NCBI RefSeq assembly: GCF_901000735.1
Contig: NC_081542.1
Location: 9,238,216-9,302,215 of the forward strand
DNA from: Corylus avellana
Taxonomy: Eukaryota; Streptophyta; Magnoliopsida; Fagales; Betulaceae
DNA length: 64,000 nucleotides
Reading direction: 5' to 3'
The translations under genes were made by a program, and so were the position numbers. Positions 37,018 through 52,000 of this stretch are shown piece by piece. The notes below the pieces were generated by a model, which was not told where the DNA came from, did no database searches, and saw nothing but the letters and a program-made list of their open reading frames with translations. Every line of letters starts with the position of its first letter. The first letter of the stretch is position 1.

Positions 37018-40000
37018 CCATGTACAACTTTTTTAAAAAATCATATCAATGTACCTAAATGGTATCATGCAATTTTAATCTGTATTAGTGTCAAATTATC
37101 AGGGAATGCAGAACAATGGAAAATAACGAATGACATTGTTTACACAATGGAGTTATACGTTGAACTGAATTCTACGAAGCTGTGGAGATACTTAAAAAAC
37201 AGCTCTACTAATCAACAAGGCCGAAAAGGTGTGATAAGTATATTTCCCAATCATTTTGCTGTGCCCATTTGTTCTAATCGGAGGCTATGCAAAAGTAAAT
37301 TTGGACTACAAATTCTGACCTCACTCAACCCTTGGGCAGCTCCGGAGCGCTCAACATTACTATTATCAGATTTAAGTGTATCAAACAACCAGGGAACAAG
37401 ATCTGGGAAATTTTCTTCTCCCATCCCTCTTATAAGGGATCCAAGGGCCCTTGCTGCAACAGATCTGACTTCTGGAATAGGATCCACCAGAACCTGTAAC
37501 AGGGAATACATAAAATGACAAGAGGCTTGCATAAAAAGGTCACCATGTAAAAGTCTAGTTAAGAAGGTACCTTTTTCACTTCAGGAAGGAGCAACCCTAT
37601 ATAAGGAATCATATCCTTTGCGTCTGTAACTAACGAACACATATTTCCAACAATTTGTGCAGCTTTCTTTTTAGTCTCAGCACTTCTCTCCCTTAGCCCT
37701 CTATGTACTATGGGTACCAAAAGGGCAAGTGACGGAGCATCAATTGAATTAATAAAAGTAGTCTGCAAAGAATCGATAAGAATTTAGAGCAGCAACAAGA
37801 TAAATGAACCTAAGGTGATTGACATCACAGATTTGAAGTTCATAGAGCTTACTTGAAGAAGAATATCTAGGGAATATTTTGTATAGTCATTGGGATCAGT
37901 AAGCCCCATTAGAAGAGTAGGGACAAGGGAAGCTATTTCTGGATTCTTTATAACACTCCCAACCTATGAATAACAAAAGAAAATATTATGCAAAACCATA
38001 TAAGAATTAACAGCACTAGAAATTCATAACACATTAACATATAAAATTAACAGCATTAATAATTCACAACAAATTATAACCTGTTGAAGGGCCATTTGCC
38101 CAGCTGACTGGACTTTGGGATGGGTATCTGTCAAAACCTGCAGTTAGAAGCAAGAATAAAGTTTAAGACTACACACGTTTTCTCCAAGGTTGATAAGTTA
38201 ACAGTCAATTATAAATCACAAACAGAGGTTCATATTTAGACTGACCTCTGTCAGTTTGGGCACAATCTTAGGGAGGCACTGAGATAGTTGTTGAGGAGCA
38301 CAGTACGCCATAGCACCAAGTAGTTGTACACTACTTTGCTTGGTTCTCCAAGCTTTGTCATCAAGACCCTGAGCAGATAACATGATTATATGGTCAAATT
38401 CTCATTTAAGAGAAAAGAAATTACTAGATCAATGCAACACAACTTGGGAACCAAGAGGTACAAAGAAAAAACATTGAGGTTCTCAGGACAAATTACAGAA
38501 TTCACAACTGCAGATAGGTGTATTCCAACAATGTGGGGGCAATGTAGAGCCCTATCATAATAACACTACATTAAGGAAGATAGAGCTCATTGTAATTTAT
38601 TTAGTTCGATTTACTTTAGATTTGTTTTCCTTTTAAGTTTATTGATGCAAGGGCCATTTGATGATTTCATCTACTATTACATGTGGGTCATAATTTCAGA
38701 CCATGTTTTTATCTTCTGAATCTTCGTTCCTTTATTTTCCCCTTCTAGGTTAGTTTACCAGTCAATTTAAGAGTGGTAGTCATGTTAGAAAAACTGAAAC
38801 TTTTATATATGAACCTGGGTACTCAAAAGGAGCAAGAGGAATTAACCTTTTTTATAATAAGTAAATGGATTTCATTAAAAGGCACACGCAAGTATATAGA
38901 GAATATACAAGAGAAAAACACCTAATCAAAAAAATAAAAGTGATTAAAAAAAAATGTCATGATAACTAGAAATGTGAAAATAATCATAAGCAACAATCGA
39001 CTGAAAAAATAAGGCCTTTAGCTCCACCACCATCCTCCCACTGTCTTTAAAGCTACAACTATTTCTCTCTCCAAATGCACCACATCAAACAAAGCAGGAT
39101 CATCTTCCACAAAGCTTCACTTTGAGAATTACCAATCTTCCTTCTCCAACATGCGAGGATATCTCTCGCCCTGTCGCATGAACCAGGCTAAGCCGAAAAC
39201 ACCGAAAATACAAAACATTAAAGCACTAGCTATCTTGCAATGGAGTAAAAGGTGCTCAACGGTTTCCCCACTCTTCTTACAAGTGCAGCACCAATCTACT
39301 AGAATGATTCTTCACTTTCTTAAGTAGTCAACGATAAGGATCTTACCTAAAGTGACAGGCCAAGCGAAGAACGATTTTACATCTAACAACCCTTTTTTGG
39401 AGGGGTCCCAACAAAGCTTGTCAGCACCATCCCGTTTCAGCTTAATAGAATACAACTAATCGAAAAACGAGGAAAATAATTCCAACTCCCAATCATGCAC
39501 CACTCTAACAAAATAACATTCCACTAAGGAGAGCCATTCGAAAACTAAAGATGATTAGCCACGAAAGCATCCCTAGCACAAGCAATACTAAACAATCTTG
39601 GATCTAGAAATGTTGCCTTAAGGGTCGTTCTCCACGCCACACATCGTGCCAAAAACTAATCTTTGATCCGTCATGCACCTTGAATCTAGAAATCTGGAAA
39701 ACTCCTCCCACCCCCTCCTAATGAATTTCTAGAGACCCACCCCATAAGACCCAAAGACTTCATCCATAGAAAATCAAACCCACCAACATTCTCAGTCCCC
39801 ATAGAAAAGCCAGACAACAAACCCCCACTCACTACAGCAAAAGTCATCCTACCCAAAGCCTCTTTCAAAATGACAAACACATTGGAGACATAGGGTCCCC
39901 CCTGTCTCGAGCCACGAGAGCTACTAAAAAAAGGGGCAGGATTGCTGTTCACCAATACAGAAAAACGCATCGAAAAGATACAACAATCCATCCAAGTACA

Positions 40001-43000
40001 CCATTTCCTCCCCAAAACCGCTCCTTAGCATGTACAACAAAAAACCTCAATTACCATGATTATAAGCTTTTTCTAAGTCCAATTTGCAAAGCAAACCTAG
40101 CTCCCCAGATTTTAATCTACAATCAAGGCGTTCATTAGCAATGAGAATTGGATCTAGGATTTGCCTTTCTTGAATGAAGGCATTCCAATACTTAGAAATA
40201 ATCTTCTCCAAATCCATTTTAGCCTATTAGCTAGAACCTAGGCAATAATTTTGTAAATGCCACTCACTAGACTAACCGGGCAAAAATATATGCTTGAGAT
40301 CAACACCACCAAAAATCTTCGGAATGTGAGCAATGAATGTAGCATTTCCTTTCAAACTTACCTCTAGCATCGATGTCACGAAAGACTTTCATGATGTCAT
40401 CTTTTAAAACATCCCAGTAAGCTTGGAAGAACACCATAGACTAATCGGCAAGACCCGACGCCATGTCACCATTCATAGCTTTCACTACCTCCAAACCTCT
40501 CTCCAACCAATTAGCCTCAACCTCACCAATAAAGTCAAATGAAAGGCCGTCCAACATAGGCCGCCAATGGAGTTAATTGATATACAAATTTCTATAAAAC
40601 AAGACAATGTGCTCGCTAATCTCCACTCAGTCAGTATAAATTGTACCATCAACTAACAAATAATGTATGGAGTTCATTCTTCTATTGGAGTTAGCCATTT
40701 ATCACCCTCCTTTAATCACACCGTCTTAGATTTCTGCCTCCATCTCACCTCCCCCATGAGAGTGGATCTGTACCTCGCGTATCACTTTTTCCTTCTTCAT
40801 TGTTTCCTTGTCACCTATAAGGCCCTCTCTTCTTCATCGATTTCAAGAACTCGTAACTCTACCAAAAGGATCTTTTTCTTGAGATTGTGGGCCAAAATGA
40901 ACCTTGGAGAACCTTCAAAGTGAAAAGTGTCCTATCAATATTTCACCCTGTCCATAAAACCCTAAGACGTTAGCCACATGTTTCCAAATTTGAAGTACCT
41001 ACTACCCCCTTGAAAGTGTGGCTTGCGGAAGCCATACTCAACATCTCCTTCTACTCTGTTGCAATTTTCTTTTTCCTCTATATTATATTGTCCTCATAGA
41101 GGTATAACCGGATCCTCTTGTAGCTACTACGACCCACCATCAGCTTTTCAAATTACTGATATAACTCAACGCCTCTGACCACCAATTGCAAACCCAAATA
41201 AAAAAAATACTAAATGTTAATGTTCACAGCCCTGTTGACAGCAACCACATTTCAACTTTCTTTGCTTTATCTCAACCGCAAATCTCTAAACATATATATC
41301 CTCAGGCCCTTTTTGAGGATCTAAAGTCCCATATTTCTAAGCCTTTTTCCACCAATTCAACCCTTCAACTCACTTTCAAATCCTCAATTAGACACTGCCA
41401 GAAAATTACAACAACATTTTCCTTAAAGCTTGCAGGAATAAACCATTAAAGCTATTTGTATGTGTAGAATGCTCACGAATGGAAATTTTCACATAAAGCT
41501 GACATGAAAATTACGGATAATTATTAGTTTGTTGAAAAAAAATTATCTTTGACCCAGGTAAGTCCTAGGTCAAACAAACAAGAAACCTTATGGCAATCCA
41601 TTTCACTGAACCAACCTGATATGAAGATAGGGTAAACCCAAATATGTTTCACCTTCATGTTATTATACATATTAAGGCATGATCTCTTGCATACTTTTTA
41701 ATACACTAAAAAAATCACAGCAAACGAAAAGTAGGAAATTTCAATCTGATTATGAAATAAATTTATACATGTACATAAAACAACAATAGATAATAAATTA
41801 ATAATGAAATCAGCACCTTTAGAAGAGATGGAAGGACAAGCTTCACCCCCTGAGCACTAAGTTGAGACATCATGGCACGAGCAGCACATTCCGCAGCTTC
41901 ACGAACTGCTACAACTTGATCAGAGAAAGAAACCAAAAGTAATGGCAACATTTGAATCACATACCTGAACAAGCAGTATATCAGTTAAACAATCTAATTG
42001 GTGAACAAATCAATTTTTTGGCCATAGAGAACTGCCTACTTACGGTTCAAACAATCTTCCAAGTGTCTCACAAAGGCACTCAAATCCCAGTAAGGCTCCT
42101 TCACGACATTTTGCGGAATTCCTGTATTTAAAAAGATATGCCAGATCAATAACAGAAATTTTTCTTGCCTTCAAATTCTAAAGACTTGACTTCTGAAAAT
42201 TCACTACGACTGCAGTCTCCTATAAGGCCAAAAAAACTTAGTCAAAGTAAATTTGACCAAGTTTGCAAATTTCAAAAGCAGACCTACCTTCAAAATTGAA
42301 ATCAAGAGAAAGACAACCCACTATATGTTATGACACTCATGTCTTGTACGTAATCCATACGGGCAATACTCGGAACACTTTTAACCAATGAACCGAATTA
42401 CATGGTCCTAATATAGGAGGTTCTTCTAGGAACCAACATAACACAACTTGATCAACTTATTCAATTAGTTGAAGCAACCTAAATTGAACAGCACCTTAGT
42501 CGTTTATAAACTTGTTTGGCAGAAAGGTGCTCTTTATGGGTGGCACAAACTAACCAATTGCTTATTCACTTGGCAGCAGTCATGACATATCTGTATCCAG
42601 ACATTTTAGTAGCTTCCCCAGAAATATCCAATACTTCGTACACACCTCCATTAATTTATATTATTATTTTTAAATTCCAAAATTTGGAGACTTCTTCAAT
42701 ATCTTTAAATAAATATCAGGTACAGCTTGAAAATTAGTTGATAATGTTTTTCGGTATAGAATAGGATGCTTTTGTTGCGGCTCACTTGGAGTTTCATGAT
42801 GGTTCAAAAACCGAGAACCGCACCGAAGATATGCAATGAACTATCTAAGAGTACCATTTCCCCCCAAATACACACCTACTCAGCATACACAACAAAAAGT
42901 CCCAATTCATATGATCATAAGCTTTTTAACCGAGAACGGCACCGAAGACATGCAATGAACCACACCGAACACCCGGCTCAATAGACCTTAACCTACCATC

Positions 43001-46000
43001 AAGGCATTCATTGGCAATTAGAATAGGATCTAGGATTTGCCTACCTCTTATGAATGCATTCTATGACTTAGAGATAATCTTCTCCAACACCATCTCAAGC
43101 CCATTTCCTAAAATCTTAGCAAGAATTTTGTAAAAGCCGCCCCCACAAGACTGACAGGCGAAAATCCTTGAGGTCAACAACCCCTAAAATCTTTNNNNNN
43201 NNNNNNNNNNNNNNNNNNNNNNNNNNNNNNNNNNNNNNNNNNNNNNNNNNNNNNNNNNNNNNNNNNNNNNNNNNNNNNNNNNNNNNNNNNNNNNTCGGCC
43301 CCACCATGAGAATAGCTCTCTCTAACTTGCTAACAATTTTTTCCTTCTTGATTTTCTCCTCAATGCCTAAGGCCCTTTCTTCTTCAAGAACATAAAAAAC
43401 ATGTAGCTCTTCCAAAAGGATCTTCTTGTTCCTTTCTACATTTCCAGACACCTCCTCGTTCCATCTTTTTATATCAATTTTCAAGGCCTTGAGCTTGCTA
43501 GCTAAAACAAAGATTGGTGAAACTTGAAAATGATAAGAGTCCCACCAGTGTTTCACCTTGGCCACAAATCCTTCACACTTTAACAACATGTTTTCAAATT
43601 TGAAAGACCTACTACGCCTTAGAACGGTACCACAATCAAGGAGGATTGGGAATGATGTAACCAAAGTCTAGGGAGCATCCTCTAGGATACAGTAGGAAAC
43701 TGGGCTTCCCAAACCAGAGAAATAGAATTTATCAATCCTAGACCAAGCAAGAGTCCCAATTATTCGACCAAGTAACAACTCTGCCAACAAGCAGTAAGTC
43801 AGTCATGCCCTCATAAAAAATGAAGTCAGCGAACTCCATCATCGCAGGGCATAAACGAGCTTCTCCCTACCTTTCACTGGGGATAAAGGTAACATTAAAA
43901 TCACCCCTACACACCAAGGCAAATTCCACCAACTAAGCAAGCCAGCCAACTCACCACAAAGAGTCCTTCTATCCCTGATAGAATTGGGAATATAGACACC
44001 CGCAAAAGCCCAGAAGGAAAGATCTTCAACGTTTCTAAAGCTAACAATCAAGGCGAATTCCCCCACACACTCATCTATCTACTCCACCACCCTTCTATCC
44101 CACATAATCAAAATACCACCTGAAGGCTGAAGCCCCGCTGGAGTCTAAGCAACACCAATCCACATGATAACAACTCCACAAGCATCGCACAACACTAAGA
44201 GACATAACTTCAAGCTTAGTTTCTACACCTCATTCCCTGTCATGTTGCAAGAAAATAAAAAATAAAAAAATAAAAACTTAAAGGCCCCTATCTATGCCTT
44301 TTCCACAGCTTAAATTGTCACCTTTGGCATCATAATTGATGGAACACTTGAATCTTCTTAGCTCCCTGCTGCATCAAGAGAGAGAAGTTGAGTCCTCAAG
44401 ACGACGAGACTTTGGCATCATAATTGATGGAGCACTCGAATCTTCTTAGCTCCCTCTGCTGCATCAAGAGAGAGAAGTTGAGTCCTCAAGAGGACGAGAC
44501 TTTTGAATAACTGACAGAAGAGCCATAAACTGCTTCTCATGACCCACACAAGAGATCCCCACGAACAGATAAGTCTCCTTCACACTTTGCCAAACCCAAT
44601 CCGAGTAGTCAGAATTGCCCAACATAATACAGGGATAAAAAGACAAAGGTGAGTAGAGGACCTCCCCAGTCCCATCCAACCCATTCAAGTGGCATATAGC
44701 AACTTCTTTACCCTTCCCCACCTTTTGTTGTTCACCCCCTTCGCAGCCATAACCAAATCTGAGCTAGCTTGCACAAAGCAGACGTTAGGGGAAGAAACCT
44801 CCTCAGAAGAACAGGCAATATCTTTTTTTTTTTATACCCATACACGACAGATAAATAGGCCAACAACCATTCCCATCCGGGAAGTTAGAATTAGCAAAGA
44901 ATTAAGGAAGAAAATCTCTCTCACTCTCATCCACCTCCGCCTTAGTGCCGGCGAGTGGGTGGCGCATGAGTCCTGATTTAGTGTCTAGTATTTAGATAGT
45001 TTTGTTCATGGATGGTCCGAGGAGGTGGTCCGTGGAGTCCAAAGTGTTTGAGGTGCTGATTAAGGGAGGAGCATCAGGGGTGAGGATCTTGGAAAAAAGC
45101 AAAAGGAGGCATAAGTCTATTTTCCTGCAGAAGGACGAACTGCTGTTGTTGGTGCGGATAGTGGAGGACTTAGTGGTAGTGGAAACCTCAGAGGTATTTT
45201 GGGATCAATCCAGAGCAGGGTATCCACGGATTATTGCTCAGAAATGTTCCAACAGACATGGGCCTTTCCTGACAATAGAAGAATTCGATGGTAGGCATAG
45301 GTGTGGTTCAATCATAATTCCAGAAGGAAGATATGGTCAAGGTTGGGAACGATTCATCAGGGAGGTGTGTATCGCGAAATCATCTCTTTGTGCGGGAAGG
45401 GAGGACAGGGAGGGGAAGAAAGATAAGGAGGGGGTGGGAAGAAGAAGCTTCACGGAGGAGTGTTTTAATTCTTTTCATGAACCAATTGCTAGGGTGCCTA
45501 GTTGGTTGAAAGAGGTTTCTGCCGAGAGGGACAAGCGAGAACGTGCTTCTGTCAACCAGGGGCCGGGTTCGCTTTAGGTCAATGCCCCGGTGAAGGTTGT
45601 CGGTGGCGGAGGGGAGGGCCCTAAGAGGACCTTTTCTGCTGTTGTGGCGGGAACGATCAACCCAAAGGAAGGGGAGATGTCGGGGAAGATCAATAAAACT
45701 CCGACGAGTTGCTCATTTCCGGTGAGTGTTTGGTGTCCCTCGGAGGAGAAGACAGCTTCGAAATTTGGAGCAGATCACGTGAAGGAAGGGGAGAGGGATG
45801 GCTGCCACGATGCACAGTCCCTCTTTCGTGTAAAGATGGAACTATTAAATGTGAAGGAGTCGTTGAACAGGCTACAAGGGGAGGTAGAGTTGGGTTTGGA
45901 AAAGCTAGATATTGTTTTTAAATATCTAGAAAGTCAGAACACTCTACCCAAGGCGGGAGGCGTTGGTGAAGGTGAACAGGTATTAGGGGTCATACACACC

Positions 46001-49000
46001 CTAGGCACGGCCCAACACAAGTCTAAGGAGTGGCCCAAGTCGAATCAAGGACAGCCCAAGCAAGAGTTCCAGACCTACTATAGGAGGAAGAAGCCTCGGC
46101 CCAAACTAGGCTCCAATCTCCATAAGGGCCCGGTTATCTTGGCCCGGCCGTTGCAAGCCAGTGTGGACAAGGAGTCGGAGGCGAGGACTTTGGAGAGAGG
46201 GGAGGGGTCGCGAGCTGGAAAGGAGCCGGTGAGAACGCTGGACGACACGCAGGACTCCTCGGCAGCCGGTCCCAGAGCTCCGGCGAGCGTCATCGGCACT
46301 GCTGAACCTTCTCCAATTCTCGCCCACGATGATCAAGGTGTTTCAAAGGGTGGGTCGAGTGGCTCTGGTTGGGGGATTTTGGGGGAGAAGCCTGTAAGGT
46401 GGAAGCCGTTGGAGTGCTCTGGGGTGTTGCTGGAACAGCCTTAGGTGTGGAATTATCAGGGTTCGGCTTGGTGGAACAACTTTCGGGTGGTTCTGTGATG
46501 GGTATTCTGGGCACGGCACCGGGGGTAAATTTGGGCTGAGATTCCCCTGCAGTAGTGATATCCTCGACCCAGGTGTCCCGTGTTCCAAATTCATTGAATG
46601 AGGATCTGATGGAGGGTCAAGAGAAGGTTTTCACTATCCAGGTTTGTAAAGAGGTTGGTTTATCGTGTGATGGAGATGAAAGGAAGCTCAAAGCCACCAT
46701 TGGGATGCTTATGACTGATCAAAAGGACAATGAAATGGAAGAGGAGGATACATTTGCAGACAAAAAAGGTGAGAGAGAGCAAACTAATTTGCAATATTCG
46801 GTTAATTTTTTGGATTATGCTGGGAAGGAGAGGATTAAGAGGAGGGTCAATCGAGTTAACTCATGAAGCTCAAGATTATTTCATGGAATGTGAGGCTTGA
46901 ATGAGAGGGTGAATTTGTTTAAAAGCTGGAAGGCAGATTTAATTTGTTTTCAAGAGACCAAATTGGATTGTATTTCAATCAGCTTAGTGAGGAGTGTTTG
47001 GGGCTGCCCGTATGTGGAGTGGTGCTATGTTCCTTCTCGAGGGGCGTCGGGTGGCATTTTGCTCATGTGGGATAAGAGGGTAGTAGAGAAGATTGATGCT
47101 GTTTTGGGCATTTATGTGGCGGATGGTCTTGTTTGGGCGTTCGCGGGGGTGTATGGGCCTAACAGAGTTAATTCCAGACGTCTTCTTTGGGAGGAGCTGG
47201 CAGGGGTTATGAGCTGCTGGGATATGCCGTGGTGTATTGGTGGGGACTTCAATGTTACTCTTTATCCAAGCGAAAGATCAAGGGGAGTTTATTCTCGAGC
47301 TGCCATGAGGGATTTTGGTGAATTCATTTCGAAGCAAGGCCTCATGGACCTTCACTTAGTTGGGGGGATCTCCACTTGGTCCAATAGTCGCTCTTGGTCT
47401 AGGCTTGACCGATTTCTAGTTTCTACGGATTGGGAGGTTGGTCATCCGGATCTGCGACAAAAGAGGATGCTTCGGGTTTGCTCCGACCATGCTCCTATTA
47501 TGCTAGAGAGCAATTTGTTTTTGGGAGGTAAAAGACCCTTCAAATTTGAGAATATGTGGCTAAAAGCGGAGGGTTTTGTGGATAAAGTCCGTAGTTGGTG
47601 GGACTCGTATGATTTTCATGGCACCCCGAGTTACATCCTTTCTAAGAAGCTGCAAGCCCTCAATTGGGACATTAAGAGATGGAATGACCAAGATTTTGGC
47701 AATGTGGGGGTGATTATTAAGGCTTGCATGGATGATCTTAAAGCTCTTGATAGGGCGAAAGAAGAGAGGGGCTTATCTACCGAGGAGATTGAGAGGAAAA
47801 GGGTGCTTGCCAAGGAGCTAGAATCCTCCCTCCTTCAAGAAGAAATCAATTGGAGGAAAAAATCTAGGATCCGTTGGTTGAAAGAGGGGGACAAGTGCAC
47901 GAGATTCTTCCATCGGATTGCTAATGCCAATCGCAGACAGAATTACATTGAGTCATTGAATATCAATGGCTCTATATTTACGGATCAAGAGGCTATTAGT
48001 AATCATATCACCAACTTTTATGAGTCGCTTTTCACGGAGTCTCTCAGTTGGAGACCGAGGTTGGATAATCTTCACTTCGACAGATTGGATGTTGGTGAGT
48101 CCTCTAGTTTGGAAGTTTCTTTTGAGGAAAGGGAGGTATGGGAGGTGGTTCAAAAAATGAATAGGTACAAGGCGCCAAGCCCGGATGGTTTTTCTATGGC
48201 TTTCTTCCAGGATTGTTGGGAGGTGATCAAAAGGGACATTATGCCTGTTTTTGCGGAGTTCTATGATAGAGGTAAATTTGAAAAAAGCCTTAATGCTAGT
48301 TTTTTGGCTCTTATTCCGAAGGCTCAGGGGGCTTCCGATCTGAAGAACTTCCGTCCTATTAGCCTTGTGGGGGGGATCTACAAGATTATAGCTAAGGTGT
48401 TAGCCAATAGAATGAGGAGAGTTATGGATAGGGTCATATCCAATTCTCAGAATGCTTTCATCAAGGGAAGACATATTTTGGATTCAGTTCTTATAGCCAA
48501 TGAATGTCTTGATAGCCGTATCAGAGAAGGGGATCCCAGCCTCTTGTGCAAGTTGGATATGGAAAAGGCTTATGACCATATGAACTGAAAGTTTTTACTC
48601 TATGTGTTAAGAAGGTGCAGCTTTGGCGAGAAATGGTGCTTATGGATTGAACATTGTATATCGTCTGTGCGGTTTTCAGTTTTGATCAATGGCTCTCCTT
48701 CCGGCTTCTTTGAGAGTTCGTGTGGGGTGAGACAAGGTGATCCCCTCTCACCTTTTTTATTCATCTTGGTTATGGAGGCGTTCAGCAGGATGATTAATGT
48801 TTCCATCAGCAGGGGTTTCATCAATGGTTTTTATGTGGGTGCCGGAGAGTCGGAACGGGTTGTTGTTTCTCATCTTCTTTTTGCAGATGATACATTGGTT
48901 TTTGTGGGGCTTCTCCTGACCAAATCAGATTCATTAAAGCCCTTCTTATTGGCTTTGAGGCGGTTTCTGGGCTAAAAGTAAATCGAGCCAAATCGGTTTT

Positions 49001-52000
49001 GGTCCCTGTTGGAGGTGCGGGTGAGGCGGGTGAGTTGGTTGGCATTCTGGGTTGTGGCACCGGTTCTTTGCCTTTGAAGTATCTGGGTCTTCCTCTTGGG
49101 GCTTCTTTCAAGCTTTTGGCTATTTGGAAAGACATGATTGAGAAGATTGCTAGAAGGTTGGCCCCCTGGAAACGCTCGTATTTGTCCAAGGGAGCTAGGC
49201 TCACTCTCATCAAGAGCACTTTATCCAACCTTCCCACTTACTTTTTGTCTCTCTTTCCTATCCCTATCTCCGTGGCGAATCGCATTGAGAAGATTCAACG
49301 GGATTTTCTTTGGGGGGGGCTCAACGATGAGTCTAAGATCCACTTGGTTAGCTGGCACGAGGTGTGTAACCCGATTTCGGAAGGCGGTTTAGGGATCCGG
49401 AGTCTGTGGTTTTTTAACCAAGCTCTTTTGGAGAAATGGTTGTGGAGATTTGCCAATGAGGAAGAGGCTTGGTGGAGAAGGATTTTAGTAGCAAAGTATG
49501 GGGTGACCCGGGGTGGTTGGCGTTCTAAAGTTCCTGGTGGTTCGCATGGGGTGGGGTTATGGAAACATATTTGCAGGGGTTGGAGTTCGTTTCAACGTCA
49601 TTTCAGATTGGATCCTGGCTTGGGGCTGAAAGTCAATTTTTGGGAGGATTTTTGGTGCGCCGATTTGTCCCTCAAGGAAGCTTTTCCCGGCCTTTTCAAT
49701 ATAGCTAGCAACAAGGCTGCCTCCATTGCAGACATCAGGGAGAGTATAAATGGTATGATTCATTGGAATGTTACCTTTATTCGAAGAATTCATGATTGGG
49801 AGGAGGCGGCTTTAGCCTCCCTTCTCTCGCTCTTGTATTCGCTCTCGTTGCGAGGGGAAGCGGAAGATCGTATGTGGTGGATTCCTTCTAGAAAAGCGAA
49901 GTTTGAGGTTCACTCCTTTTACAGGAAGATTGTTCTTACAGAGCCCATCCATTTCCCTTGGAAAAGTATTTGGCGCACTAAGGTTCCTTCGAGAGTGACT
50001 TTTTTTGCTTGGTCAGCCGCCCTTGGGAAATCCCTTACTTTGGACAATGTTAGGAAGAGGGGCATTGTGGTGATTAATCGTTGTTGCATGTGTGAATCGG
50101 AAGGGGAGTCTGTGGATCATATCTTTCTTCACTGTGGGGTTGCGCACTTTTTGTGGGATGTTGTCTTCTCTCGGTTCAACATGTGTTGGGTTATGCCTAG
50201 AAGCGTCAAAGAGATGTTAGCTAGTTGGTGGTCGGGTGGTAAATCTCGAAGCGCGGTGGTGTGGAAGATGGTTCCCCTGTGTCTCATGTGGTGCTTATGG
50301 AAGGAAAGGAATGCTAGATGCTTTGAGGATTTGTCGAGAAACCTTGAGGACATTGTACATTTCTTTTTGTATATGCTATATATGTGGACTGCAAGATGGC
50401 TTGCTCCCATAGAGATCAATTTCCCTAATTTTCTTTTTATGTTTTCTTCTTCTTTCTCTTCTTCTTAGTCGCTCTCTTGTATACTTCCTGTGTACTTGGG
50501 TTGCGCCCCTCTGCGCTCTTTAATGCATCATTACTTATCAAAAGAAAAAAACAATCATTCCCATCCAACCTTGCCGCAAAGACTATCCTCCCAGGGGTGA
50601 GACCGATCAGCCACGATACCGCTGACCAAGTCCATTTTCTTTAAAACTTTGTATCTTTAGACAATTGTTTATGTTTCTTCTTTGTCTATTGGTTATAGTG
50701 ATTTCCTTACCAGTTTTGCTTCTTCTAGCTAGGTGCTTCCTCTTGTATACTTTTGGTGTACTTTGGGGTATCTTACGCTTTTAACGAATATTATTGATTA
50801 CTTATCGAAGAAGGAACATAATCGTAAATGAAAAATAGAAAACATATTAAGGAATTACGCCGCATGTCTGAACTAACATTTAGACTAAGAATGCTTGCAT
50901 GATTAAACCAGTATAAGGATGGAACGTCTAAAATGTAAGATATATAATATAAAATATTTCCAAGTAAAAGCAAGAGTATCTAAATAAAATAAAACATGAA
51001 GTATTAGGCCACCTACAATACAAATTGAAGAAACAGTTGAAGCTAACCTGTCTAAAAGACCTTCCTGCAGTACAACCACAATACCATACTTCTTCAAGCA
51101 AGAGATTCCAAATCCCTTAACCACCCCAGCAAGTCCAAAAGCTGCTCCACGGCGTTCCCCATACTTGTCGCTCTTCATCAATTGATCCAACAACAAAGAA
51201 ACTAGAGTGCGTCCATCATCCTAACGTGAGAAATAAAAAATAAGTTGGCTAAAGAAAAAAATAGGTCGTGCTCAATACAAAGGTTTAAATCATTATATTA
51301 GATAATTTTGACCTTTGGAGTAATAATAAAAGATAAATTCAGAATGAACAGAACTTGAGGTTGAAAAAATTACGTCCTGAAAAAGTAACAATATCACCCT
51401 ATTGACATTTTACTGCACTGTTCAAACACCAACACATATAACCCCTGATTGGAAGTGAAAACCATGGTACAGTTTTTTCTTCTTTCCAAACACTTATGTT
51501 GGACATAACTAACCATGTCTCTACTCATTACATTACCTAAAGACCAGGTAAAGCTATCAATTAAGCACAGACAGCAACAGCTAGTCATGAAATGTTTTTC
51601 CTATTAAGCAAGTCCACTTATGCCATGTAGTGACAAATAAATGTAACACCAAAACCTTTTCCCTGTCAACAGGAACCAATATTTAGTGGTATGCCAATAT
51701 TTTAAAAAGCATCTAAATTATCAGACTTAACTGCATTATGAGTTAACAAGGAAAGTTAAAGATTTCAAGTAGTATCTATAATCTCCCTTTTTACATACTT
51801 GCTTAGATTGCATTAATGGAGATAGGCACGCAGAGACAGCCCGTTGAACAGCTTCTGATGGAGTGTTTAACACATCCAACAATTTCTCAACAACAGCATG
51901 AACTTTAGGATCATCCTGTTCAATAAACATTATTTTTAATGTTCAGGGTAAGTGTTTCAAAAACCAACTTATTGCAACTAAAGCAGAAAACCACAACAAA

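Larger units (their letters stand above)
44879..50550 (+). mobile_element. Near-full-length LINE (L1-type)
   Basis: 5.67 kb flanked by 16-bp direct repeats differing at one base (ACAACCATTCCCATCC at 44863-44878, ACAATCATTCCCATCC at 50551-50566). It contains ORF1 and ORF2 in order, then a 3' end with CCTGTGTACTTGGGTTGCGC, TTTAATGCATCATTACTTATC and an A-rich tail. It lies antisense to GCN1 in the intron between exons 11 and 12, inside an older LINE. The coding lesions are few, so it is relatively recent. The variable-length target duplication and A-rich tail are hallmarks of target-primed reverse transcription. Confidence 0.92.

Noticed and set aside
36985..37518. 177-codon plus-strand ORF opposite GCN1
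   Set aside because: It begins in a GA microsatellite and runs antisense over GCN1 exon 18; a shadow of a real exon.
45709..46594. Several overlapping frames on both strands inside LINE ORF1
   Set aside because: They are shadows of the GC-rich ORF1 coding frame.
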